A stretch of 64,000 nt of DNA from the NCBI RefSeq assembly GCF_000725285.1, contig NZ_CP007161.1:1039911-1103910 (forward strand), written 5' to 3'. Position numbers and translations under genes: made by a program. The notes beneath the pieces were generated by a model. That model ran no database searches, was not told the DNA's origin, and saw only the letters and a list, made by a program, of their open reading frames with translations. How positions within the stretch are numbered: position 1 is the first letter of the stretch; every line of letters begins with the position of its first letter. Shown here in pieces: positions 17,582-25,037 of this stretch. Source of the DNA: Virgibacillus sp. SK37 (lineage in GTDB: Bacteria > Bacillota > Bacilli > Bacillales > Amphibacillaceae).

Positions 17582-18964
17582 ATGGAATCCGCAAACCGAT
17601 ATGACGAAAACTATGAATCACAATATGAAGTTCATTGGGAAAAATTACAACAAGAGTTAGCGAATGAAAATCTGGAAGAATTTCGAACTGAATTTATGGA
17701 CATGCACCCATATGACCAAGCAATGTTTTTTATGGAACAAGAGAAAAACATCCGCCTGCAAATTTATTCCTATTTATCTCCAGATGAAATAGCTGAAATT
17801 ATGGAAAGTATCGAGCTGGAGGATACAACCTCCTACATCACAGAAATGGATCCGCGTTTCGCCTCCATGGTTTTAGAAAAAATGGCAGCAGATAACGCGG
17901 TAGATATATTAAATGAATTGGAAAAGGATCAGGTAGCAAGCTTCCTGACCATCATGGATAAAGATGCTGCAGACGAAATTAAACAACTCCTGCATTATGA
18001 AGAAAAAACGGCAGGAAGTATTATGACAACAGAGTTTGTGGCTATTTATAAAACAAACTCCGCTAGACAAGCGATGCAGCTTCTCAAGGAAGAAGCACCT
18101 GATGCGGAGACCATTTATTATCTATATGTACTTGATGAAGAAAAACGACTTGTTGGTGTGCTTTCCTTAAGAGACTTAATTATTGCAGATGAAGAGACTC
18201 GGATTGAAGAGATTATGAGTGAGAAGATTGTAGCTGTATCTGTTGGGAAAGACCAAGAGGATGTTGCACAGATGATCAGGGACTACGATTTTCTTGCATT
18301 ACCTGTTGTTGACTTTCAAGAGCACCTATTAGGAATTATCACTGTCGATGATATCTTGGACGTCATGGATGAAGAAGCAAGTGATGACTATTCCAAGCTT
18401 GCTGGGGTATCTGAGATTGATCGCCCCGACGATAGTGCGTTTCTCTCAGCTAAAAAAAGATTGCCTTGGCTAATTATACTATCATTTTTAGGTATGCTTA
18501 CAGCAAGCTTGATTGGCCGATTTGAAGAAACACTTGACCAAGTCGCTGTTCTGGCAATCTTTATCCCGCTTATTGCAGGAATGGCGGGTAATACAGGTAC
18601 CCAAGCTCTTGCTGTTGCTGTAAGAGGTTTGGCAACAGGGGATTATGGAAAGCAAGGGAAGATTAAACTGATTATTCGAGAGGCTGGTACGGGCGTAATT
18701 ACTGGTACTGTCTGTGGAATAGTAATCACAGGTATTGTCTACCTATGGAAAGGGGATATTTACCTAGGGCTACTAGTTGGATTTTCCATCACAGCTTCTC
18801 TTGTGGTCGCAACTATTGCAGGTTCTTTTGTACCTGTTTTGATGGATAAAATGAATATTGACCCTGCCGTAGCATCTGGCCCATTTATCACTACAATTAA
18901 TGATATTATCTCTGTATTGATTTATTTTGGAATGGCCACTGCATTTATGGGTTTTCTTGTTTGA
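17582..18964 (+). CDS. mgtE: Magnesium transporter MgtE
   Basis: A 460-residue MgtE: an N-terminal acidic helical domain (to about residue 130), two CBS domains (the second around residues 200-260, ending LLGIITVDDILDVM), a connecting helix, and five membrane segments with the family signature IPLIAGMAGNTGTQA forming the pore. Cytoplasmic domains close the channel when Mg is high. ATG 17582 is preferred over GTG 17573 because the latter overlaps the AAAGGGTG ribosome site. No M-box riboswitch is seen in the 170 bases upstream. Confidence 0.95.
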   Translation: MESANRYDENYESQYEVHWEKLQQELANENLEEFRTEFMDMHPYDQAMFFMEQEKNIRLQIYSYLSPDEIAEIMESIELEDTTSYITEMDPRFASMVLEKMAADNAVDILNELEKDQVASFLTIMDKDAADEIKQLLHYEEKTAGSIMTTEFVAIYKTNSARQAMQLLKEEAPDAETIYYLYVLDEEKRLVGVLSLRDLIIADEETRIEEIMSEKIVAVSVGKDQEDVAQMIRDYDFLALPVVDFQEHLLGIITVDDILDVMDEEASDDYSKLAGVSEIDRPDDSAFLSAKKRLPWLIILSFLGMLTASLIGRFEETLDQVAVLAIFIPLIAGMAGNTGTQALAVAVRGLATGDYGKQGKIKLIIREAGTGVITGTVCGIVITGIVYLWKGDIYLGLLVGFSITASLVVATIAGSFVPVLMDKMNIDPAVASGPFITTINDIISVLIYFGMATAFMGFLV

Positions 18965-18983
18965 AAAAGTTGCAGGATAGAAG

Positions 18984-19038
18984 AAAAAACCGAGTTCCGA
19001 GGAATGTTTAGATATATTTCTCATGAACTCGGTTTTTT
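18984..19038 (+). terminator. Terminator of mgtE
   Basis: Fourteen-base perfect stem AAAAAACCGAGTTC / GAACTCGGTTTTTT. Confidence 0.85.
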
Positions 19039-19068
19039 AGTCGTTCGGAAATATGGTTTTTTAATATA

Positions 19069-19636
19069 TACGTTTAGGGTTACCCATTGATTCGCAAAAT
19101 GAATAAAATGCGAACTAACTGTTTATGTTTAGAGTATGAAAAGTGACTTTGTTGATGGAAAGCTCGCAGAATTATTGAATCTGGCTATTCCCCCCGCTAC
19201 GGAAAACACTGCGCTTTTCGGGGGCGGCTGATGAGCCTCCTCATGCTAACGCATTCCGGGGTCTCACCTATGCCTCATCTCCCCCAGAAGTCTCCGTATT
19301 TTCCTCCGCTCAGAGTAACTTCTCTAAAAGTATTAGGTTATTATTAGAAGCTGAAATGTATTTCGCGTACAAGTTTGTTGGTCTAAGCCTATCTGGTTCT
19401 TAGGGGGGCACTACGCTGTATTCTGCAGTTTAAACCTCATACAAATTGATTGGAATGGAAGATGGCGACTCCAGCCGGAATAGCATGAGGTGAAGACCCT
19501 GGACGGAGCGTAGCGGAGGAAGCGGCTGAAGCCATGCCGGCGGAAAGCGTCCATCTGTAATGGAAATCAATGGGTTTATCCGCTTTCTACAGTGGCTTAT
19601 TAATTATAAAAGTTTCCTCTAGTTGCAGTTTACTCC
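19069..19636. repeat. Composite interspersed repeat block (copy 2, inverted)
   Basis: The left edge (19069-19121) carries GATTCGCAAAATGAATAAAA and ends TGCGAACTAACT, as at 7577 and 42849. Unit B lies in reverse (19184-19311; GGGGCGGCTGATGAGCCTCC) and unit A forward (19461-19552; GGAATAGCATGAGGTGAAGA). A degenerate inverted right edge is at 19619-19636. The order and orientation of A and B are the reverse complement of the block at 7.6-8.0 kb. The rest of the interval up to cotO holds no supported gene; a 61-codon ORF at 19570 lacks any support. Confidence 0.72.
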
Positions 19637-19788
19637 ACCTGCGTAGACGGGAAAAGTTTGTTCCCCACATTTGCAATAGAACTAAAAATTTAATGTTATT
19701 TATGGCCAACCCTCTCTATAGGCCAATACACATTTCAATTATTTGGTTCATATAATATGCTGAGGAATGATATGTAAGGGAGAGATAC

Positions 19789-20340
19789 ATGATGGCAAGA
19801 AAGAAATTTGCGAAGGACCCGATGTTATATATTCATCAGCCACAGGTAGAAAGACCACAAGCACCGATGCAACACCAATATATTTCACCCAGTGAAAGAA
19901 AAGAGTCAGCCTCTGCAGATGTACCTGGAACGACTAAAATTAATCCGAATCCAGTAAGAAAGAAAAGAAACTTTTTCACAGAAGAATTTAAGCAGGATAT
20001 GAACGTTGTCGCTAAAGAAGAAGATGTCCAATCTAAAGTAATTACTGAAGATGAAGCAATCTCCAAAAAGAAAGAAACCGAGATAAAAGAAACAGACCAA
20101 TCTGTAAGAGAAAAGACAAAGTTCAAAGATATGACAATAGAAGAGAAAATTAATTATCTAGTAAACTCCCCTGTTCATGCACCTGATCTTCGTTGTGAAG
20201 TGAGAACGGAAAAACGTAACTATCGTGGGGTGATTAAAGATAGTAAGGATGACATCGTTTTAATGCGGGTTGGTAAGCGAAACAGTGATACAGAAATTCC
20301 GATAACTGATATTCTTGCAATCCGGATGATTGGTTTTTAG
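19789..20340 (+). CDS. cotO: Spore coat morphogenetic protein CotO
   Basis: CotO helps assemble the outer coat during sporulation. The 183-residue protein starts MMARKKFAKDPMLYIHQP and has a charged, low-complexity middle (about residues 35-105) and a conserved C-terminal domain (INYLVNSPVHAPDLRCEV ... ITDILAIRMIGF). It is somewhat shorter than the B. subtilis protein, mainly in the middle. RBS AAGGGAG precedes tandem ATGs. The upstream CATATAAT (19749-19756) could be a sporulation -10 (SigE type), but I cannot confirm a -35. Neighbour to a cotZ gene, as in B. subtilis. Confidence 0.85.
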   Translation: MMARKKFAKDPMLYIHQPQVERPQAPMQHQYISPSERKESASADVPGTTKINPNPVRKKRNFFTEEFKQDMNVVAKEEDVQSKVITEDEAISKKKETEIKETDQSVREKTKFKDMTIEEKINYLVNSPVHAPDLRCEVRTEKRNYRGVIKDSKDDIVLMRVGKRNSDTEIPITDILAIRMIGF

Positions 20341-20351
20341 TTAGGAAAAAG

Positions 20352-20384
20352 AAACACCATGGGTAATTCCCATGGTGTTTTATA
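20352..20384 (+). terminator. Bidirectional terminator between cotO and cotZ
   Basis: Perfect 12-base stem AAACACCATGGG / CCCATGGTGTTT serving two convergent genes. Confidence 0.8.
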
Positions 20385-20398
20385 ATGTTAATCTCTAA

Positions 20399-20854
20399 TT
20401 AAAATGCGCTAACTGCTGGCAGGCAAGTGACATGGCAGAAGCAATTCAAATCTACTGTAATGCAAATACCAGTTGCACGTAGAGGCTTTGTATCCTGTTC
20501 TACAGGATCACATGGATTCGGATTATTATCATGTGGATCTCTTAGTAATTCAAGTACCGCACAGCAATCATCATCTACTCTTTTAACACGGAAGAAGAAG
20601 CTTGCCATCATATCCCCGATATCGTCTGGATCAGCACCAAATCCTTTGAATGGTTTACACCCATCTTTACAGTATAAAATAACAGGTACTGTATCTAACC
20701 CATTCCCATTATCTGATTCCCCTAATAAATCACTAATAGACCTTTCGCAGCTCGTTATACAGCAATTTTCTACTACATCCTGTTGCGCTTCTACAATATC
20801 CTTTAGGATATCACATACACAGTTTCCTGTTGAGAATTCTTTTCCACAACCCAT
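20399..20854 (-). CDS. cotZ: Spore coat / exosporium protein CotY/CotZ family
   Basis: Cysteine-rich crust protein of 151 residues. Cysteines cluster near the N-terminus (GCGKEFSTGNCVCDIL), in the middle (ENCCITSCERS) and at the C-terminus (CITVDLNCFCHVTC), as in CotY, CotZ and the exosporium protein ExsY that self-assemble into disulfide-linked sheets. About 70 bases upstream on the minus strand CATATTCTA fits a SigK -10 (CATAnnnTA), as expected for late mother-cell expression. CotY and CotZ are hard to separate by sequence; length is nearest CotZ. Confidence 0.88.
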   Translation of the reverse strand: MGCGKEFSTGNCVCDILKDIVEAQQDVVENCCITSCERSISDLLGESDNGNGLDTVPVILYCKDGCKPFKGFGADPDDIGDMMASFFFRVKRVDDDCCAVLELLRDPHDNNPNPCDPVEQDTKPLRATGICITVDLNCFCHVTCLPAVSAF

Positions 20855-21056
20855 AAATTAAAACTCCTTTCAATATTTATTGACTCAGTTGTCTTTAATA
20901 GAATATGTGTTTACATTTATAGTGTGTGGGCGTTTGTAGGGAATTACCAAAGACATATATCTTGTTGATCTCGTTTATATTCGGGCGAATGACTATACCA
21001 TTTCATAATGTCTACATAGACTAATATCGACCATAAATTTGTAAGGAGGAACATAA

Positions 21057-21293
21057 ATGTCTGAGAAAAAACAAGTTATCCATGTGAAAGATTTGATTAT
21101 TAAGGCAGACAATGTATATATAGAACCTACTCATCAAAGAAGGCCTCGTGAAGTGGATCCATTCTTCGGTAGGGCGCCACGAAGCGATCGGGAAGAAAGA
21201 GACAATGAATCCTCTGAAGAGAGATTCCATCATGATGAAAGTGAAGAGGCCTCTGAGCATAAGGAAGAGCGAAGAAGGCCATTTTGGTTTTAA
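21057..21293 (+). CDS. Small charged protein of unknown function
   Basis: A 78-residue protein with a short beta-like N-terminus (QVIHVKDLIIKADNVYI) and a long Glu/Arg/His-rich tail ending RRRPFWF. An excellent ribosome site (AAGGAGG) and a terminator directly downstream support it. I do not recognise a family. Position next to cotZ and cotO hints at a sporulation role, which is only inference. Confidence 0.6.
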   Translation: MSEKKQVIHVKDLIIKADNVYIEPTHQRRPREVDPFFGRAPRSDREERDNESSEERFHHDESEEASEHKEERRRPFWF

Positions 21294-21297
21294 AAGA

Positions 21298-21325
21298 AGC
21301 AACCACACGTTGGTTGCTTTTTTTA
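21298..21325 (+). terminator. Terminator
   Basis: Stem AGCAACC / GGTTGCT followed by seven T. The ribosome site of the next gene starts at its end. Confidence 0.8.
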
Positions 21326-21338
21326 GGAGGTGTCATAT

Positions 21339-21563
21339 ATGAGTAAGCGAGCAATTCCATGGACGAAGCACTTCCAAGCTATTGAAAAGCACTTAGATAA
21401 GAACGAAAAGTACTTTCGGTTACCTGAGAAAAAGATGGCAGAATGGGATGCGGAAAAGGCTGCTCTAGAGAAAGAAATGGATATATGGAATAAAGGTTTT
21501 TTGAATAAGATTTCTGCCTTTGAAAAGTTGATCCACGAATTGGAGAAAAAAATGGAGAAATAA
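21339..21563 (+). CDS. Small helical protein of unknown function
   Basis: A 74-residue protein, mostly charged amphipathic helix with heptad-like spacing from residue 30 on, ending HELEKKMEK. ATG 21339 lies behind TTAGGAGGTG; an in-frame GTG at 21330 is inside that site. Family not recognised. No membrane segment. Confidence 0.55.
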   Translation: MSKRAIPWTKHFQAIEKHLDKNEKYFRLPEKKMAEWDAEKAALEKEMDIWNKGFLNKISAFEKLIHELEKKMEK

Positions 21564-21665
21564 TTTTTAAAAATAGGATTAATTTTTTGTGAAAAGGGTA
21601 TATATAAATGATGAATGATACGAATAATATAATAATTCAAGTAATAATATAAGGGAGGGAGAATA

Positions 21666-21914
21666 ATGGGATATATTTTACCAGTAAATAACTATCAGTA
21701 CAGTGATTATCATGCACGTATGACGGAAAGAAAACGAAAGCCGTTTTATATTGAGAAACCATTTAAAGTAGTTTTGGAAAAGGAGCATCAGGAAATTTCT
21801 AAAGAACACGAGCGATTGACTCCCGGTTATTATCAACATACCCCATATTCCTCCCAGCAACATTCTCCGCCAAATGTAACAGGAAAAGGTATGTTTTTTA
21901 ACGAAATGGCATAA
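21666..21914 (+). CDS. Small protein of unknown function
   Basis: An 82-residue protein rich in Tyr, His, Pro and Gln near the C-terminus (YYQHTPYSSQQHSPP). Strong ribosome site AAGGGAGGGAG and a strong terminator downstream support expression. No recognised domain. The His/Tyr/Gln composition resembles some coat-associated small proteins, a weak hint given cotO and cotZ nearby. Confidence 0.55.
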   Translation: MGYILPVNNYQYSDYHARMTERKRKPFYIEKPFKVVLEKEHQEISKEHERLTPGYYQHTPYSSQQHSPPNVTGKGMFFNEMA

Positions 21915-21950
21915 AAAAATCAAGGTTAATATTAACCTTGATTTTTTTAT
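21913..21950 (+). terminator. Bidirectional terminator
   Basis: Long perfect palindrome centred at 21930/21931 (ATCAAGGTTAAT / ATTAACCTTGAT) flanked by A- and T-runs. It serves the convergent genes at 21666 and 21957. Confidence 0.85.
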
Positions 21951-21956
21951 ACTCCC

Positions 21957-22661
21957 CTAATCAAATTTAACGTGTTCTCTGTTAATGAAAGGGAGGACAA
22001 GTAAATCCTTGCCTTTCATATACTCTGCATAGAAAATATCCTCCGTTTTCTCGTACCCTTGCTTTTTGATTTCTTCCATGAGCCATTTTTCAGAGAGGTT
22101 ATGCTCTTTTAAGTTATCATAAATGATCTCTCCATCATTAATTAGAGTAATGGACAAATGTACTTCCGGTTGAGAAACATTCATATCATGCTTGGTAGGT
22201 ATTTGGTAAGCCGGTTTCTTTAAGACAGATACTGTCCCATCCGTTTCCAATAATGCATACTCCACTTCCCGAATCGAAAATGTATCCTTGGAACGCAGCA
22301 TGTTTTGGAGTTGATTAACATCCAAATTATTCTTCTTCATTGTATCCCGAATTAATTTGCCCTGATAGATAATGATTTCCGGATTCCCTTCAAGTAAATA
22401 GCGTGTACGCTTGAATTTTTGAGTTGTTACTTCGGTTATATATAAGAGAATGCCCCAAAGAGCAATTACAAATGCTATTTCCGGAATTCCAGCTTCATCA
22501 TCAAAAAGTGCATTACCTACAAGCTCTCCAAGGATTAATGCGGAGATAAAGTCGAATGGAGTAAGCTGTGAGATTTGGGTTTTTCCTAATATTTTAGCTA
22601 AAATGAACAAGGCAAAAAAACCGAATAAAGTTTCATAAAACATGGAAAAATATTCCTGCAT
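21957..22661 (-). CDS. DUF421 membrane protein, YetF family
   Basis: A 234-residue membrane protein: three N-terminal membrane helices, with the hallmark LGKTQISQLTPFDFISALILG across helices 1-2, then a cytoplasmic alpha/beta domain with the INPEIIIYQGKLIRDTM-like segment (here GNPEIIIYQGK) and FSIREVEYALLETDGTVSVLKK. YetF-type proteins are widespread in spore formers, often in several copies; some are linked to spore germination or lysozyme/stress phenotypes, but the biochemical role is not settled. RBS GGGGGAT precedes the ATG. Confidence 0.85.
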   Translation of the reverse strand: MQEYFSMFYETLFGFFALFILAKILGKTQISQLTPFDFISALILGELVGNALFDDEAGIPEIAFVIALWGILLYITEVTTQKFKRTRYLLEGNPEIIIYQGKLIRDTMKKNNLDVNQLQNMLRSKDTFSIREVEYALLETDGTVSVLKKPAYQIPTKHDMNVSQPEVHLSITLINDGEIIYDNLKEHNLSEKWLMEEIKKQGYEKTEDIFYAEYMKGKDLLVLPFINREHVKFD

Positions 22662-22920
22662 TAATAGATCCCCCTGTAAGCCGATTTATGCTTAGCTTAA
22701 CCGAGAGCCATTCTTTTCATTCGCTGGATAAAAAATTAGCAAAAAAACTCTGAGATGCGTGGATAATATCATTAGGTTTTTGATATAGCAGGTGACTGCT
22801 GTAGAAGTGGCCAATCGGGAGTAGGAGGAAATAATTCGCCTTAAGAAGGCTACTCGGCAGTAGGACAATTTAATTATTGTGCTATAAAAGAGGAGGGGAC
22901 AAAAGAATTTCTATACATTG

Positions 22921-22973
22921 AAAATCCGAACCGATTCGTACTACTAATGAATCATGGTTCGGATTTATTTTTG
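22921..22973 (+). terminator. Isolated hairpin in a gene-free stretch
   Basis: Perfect 11-base stem AAATCCGAACC (22922-22932) / GGTTCGGATTT (22956-22966) followed by ATTTTTG. No gene on the plus strand feeds into it; the 250 bases upstream contain AGGAGGGG but no convincing ORF. It could end an unidentified short transcript. Confidence 0.4.
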
Positions 22974-22979
22974 TAATTA

Positions 22980-23086
22980 GCGGAGGAAAAATGCGCAGAC
23001 TCCTGTGGGAGAAAAAGCCTAGGTAAGACCCCGGAGTGCGTAGCACGAGGAGGCTTAGCAGCGCCCACGGAAAGCGAAGCGTTGTT
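22980..23086 (+). repeat. Interspersed repeat, unit B alone
   Basis: Single forward copy of unit B (GCAGACTCCTGTGGGAGAAA ... GACCCCGGAGTGCGTAGCAC ... CCCACGGAAAGCGAAGCG), the same unit as at 7849-8003 and reversed at 19184-19311, but without unit A or the shared edges. Confidence 0.7.
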
Positions 23087-23148
23087 ATCCCACACTTTAG
23101 AATGTTCCTTTTAAGAATAGCATTATTTAGTTATGTCCCAGCAGCTTT

Positions 23149-23571
23149 TTATAATTCCTTTACCATGGTTACATGTGGAATCCCTGCATCCATGAATACA
23201 TCGGATACGGTTTGATATCCTAATTTTTTGTAAAAATTCTCTGCTTGTATTTGCCCATTAAGTTTTGCTTTCTGATAGCCTTGGGCTGCAATTTCTCTTT
23301 CCATTGCTTCGATCATTTGCCGGCCAAAGGATTTCCCTCGATGTTCTTTCAAGATACAGATCCGTTCTAATTTCCCATATGTATCAACAAAACGAAGGCG
23401 ACTGGCAGCAATTGGCTCAGCCCCTTCGTAGCCTACAAAATGAATGGAATGTGCATCATTTTCATCCATTTCCTCTTCAGGAGAAACTTGTTGCTCATCC
23501 ACAAATACAACCATGCGAACATTATATGCTTGCTCTAACTCTTGTTGATTTTCTACTTTTTTTATTTTCAC
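23149..23571 (-). CDS. yjcF: GNAT family N-acetyltransferase YjcF
   Basis: A 140-residue acetyltransferase. The acetyl-CoA loop reads EHRGKSFGRQMIEAM and the C-terminal part GYQKAKLNGQIQAENFYKKLGY fits the family of ElaA/YjcF-like enzymes. GTG start at 23571, overlapping the yjcG stop by 4 bases, so the two are translationally coupled. Order yjcH-yjcG-yjcF on one strand matches B. subtilis. Substrate unknown. Confidence 0.82.
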   Translation of the reverse strand: MKIKKVENQQELEQAYNVRMVVFVDEQQVSPEEEMDENDAHSIHFVGYEGAEPIAASRLRFVDTYGKLERICILKEHRGKSFGRQMIEAMEREIAAQGYQKAKLNGQIQAENFYKKLGYQTVSDVFMDAGIPHVTMVKEL

Positions 23572-24086
23572 AGGCTTTCCTTTCCAAACACAAATGATTC
23601 ATATACAGTCCAAGAACCATTATCCAATTGATACATTAATTGAAAACGATCGATGGTGTCTTCCATTTCAAATTTCTTCATATTTAAACTGCCAAATACA
23701 TCTGAATATTCGTCATCAAGAAGTTTTTGTGCAATTGTAATATGTGGAACAAAGGCATATTCTTGATTTTTTGGGAATTTTCCTTCATGCATTTTATCGT
23801 ATAAATCAATTAATTCCTGTTTTGGTTCTACTTTTAGGTAGATGGTGTTCGTTACTGGTGAAAATGTGCTTACCTTATTAATATTAATAGTAAAAGGATC
23901 TGACTCATTCGCGATTTTCTTTAATTCCACAACTAATTCATCTAATGTCTTTTCATCAGCTGTAAAGGCTTCTTTTAAAGTAATGTGTGGTGGAATTAAA
24001 GCATAATGTGGGTCATAACGCTTCCTGTAAGAATTTGCTTCATCTTGAATGGTTTTAGACGGAAAAATAACGATACCATATTTCAT
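23568..24086 (-). CDS. yjcG: 2H phosphoesterase-like protein YjcG
   Basis: A 172-residue member of the 2'-5' RNA ligase / 2H phosphoesterase superfamily. The two catalytic HxT motifs are PPHITLKEAF (about residue 33) and VPHITIAQKL (about residue 113), about 80 residues apart as in the fold. Members act on cyclic or linear phosphodiesters of RNA ends or small nucleotides; the substrate of YjcG is not known. AGGAGG ribosome site; last-base overlap with yjcF. Confidence 0.85.
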   Translation of the reverse strand: MKYGIVIFPSKTIQDEANSYRKRYDPHYALIPPHITLKEAFTADEKTLDELVVELKKIANESDPFTININKVSTFSPVTNTIYLKVEPKQELIDLYDKMHEGKFPKNQEYAFVPHITIAQKLLDDEYSDVFGSLNMKKFEMEDTIDRFQLMYQLDNGSWTVYESFVFGKESL

Positions 24087-24241
24087 AATGAAAAACCTCC
24101 TATTGTAGTTTTACTTACTTCATGGTAGTCAGTGCTCGTTGTTTTAATTTCTTCTTTTAACGGTATTATTGATTGAAGTTATTTCCTATTATAACAAAAA
24201 ACTTAAAAATAAGAGATTTTTTTGTGTTTATTCAAATAAAT

Positions 24242-24970
24242 TTATCCATCAAACATGGTTGTTAATAATCGCTTCATATCCTTTTGCCAATATTTCCACG
24301 TATGTTGACCGTCCTCGAGTTCATAATACGTATACGTTAAACCTTTCTCTTTTAATGCTTCATTTAGTTCGCGATTCGGCTTAACAAAATCCATTTGCTT
24401 TCCATCTGTCGTGTCCACATCTGTTTCGTCTGTGCCAATCGTATGGTAAATGTCGATGCCATGGATGTCTTTGGCATATTCCAGTGCATCCAACACAGTT
24501 TCATCTACATAAGGAGATTGCATAATTACTTTTCCAAATGTGTTCGGGTATTTTAAAGCCGTCATAAAGGCAAGTGTACCAGCAAGAGAATCTCCCATTA
24601 ATGCTCTTGACTGCCCCATGTGATAGGTTGGAAGAATGTCATCCAACAGTGGCACCACCTCATTTACAAGAAATTTGGTGTAAGCCTGATTTTGTTTTCC
24701 ACTTGGATGATATTTCTCCCTGCGATCAAATTTATCCTTATAATGAATGCCTACAAAGACAGTGTTGGTGATTTCCTCCGCCTCATGAAGTCTGTCACTA
24801 AGTGTGGCTATCCTCCCCATTTGAAAGTAATCATTTCCATCTTGCATGATGCAAATATTGTACTTATACAATGGAGAGAATGTTTCCGGCTGATACATTT
24901 TTAATGTCATTGTTTCATTTAAATACTTGCTGTCAATGGTTTCTTCAATCATTTTTCCTTTTCTGCCCAT
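24242..24970 (-). CDS. yjcH: Alpha/beta-hydrolase esterase YjcH
   Basis: A 242-residue esterase-D-like hydrolase. The nucleophile elbow is GDSLAGTLA, the acid probably lies in GTDETDV and the histidine in EDGQHTWKYW. The frame is open upstream to 25126, inside the next gene, but ATG 24970 (MGRKGKM) has an AGAGGTG ribosome site and matches the length of B. subtilis YjcH. It lies between yjcG and an ABC exporter on the same strand. Confidence 0.82.
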   Translation of the reverse strand: MGRKGKMIEETIDSKYLNETMTLKMYQPETFSPLYKYNICIMQDGNDYFQMGRIATLSDRLHEAEEITNTVFVGIHYKDKFDRREKYHPSGKQNQAYTKFLVNEVVPLLDDILPTYHMGQSRALMGDSLAGTLAFMTALKYPNTFGKVIMQSPYVDETVLDALEYAKDIHGIDIYHTIGTDETDVDTTDGKQMDFVKPNRELNEALKEKGLTYTYYELEDGQHTWKYWQKDMKRLLTTMFDG

Positions 24971-25037
24971 GTATAACACCTCTAAACTTTCTCTTGTTAG
25001 TTCCCTAATCATTTCCATTCTAAACCTGTAGAGGATC

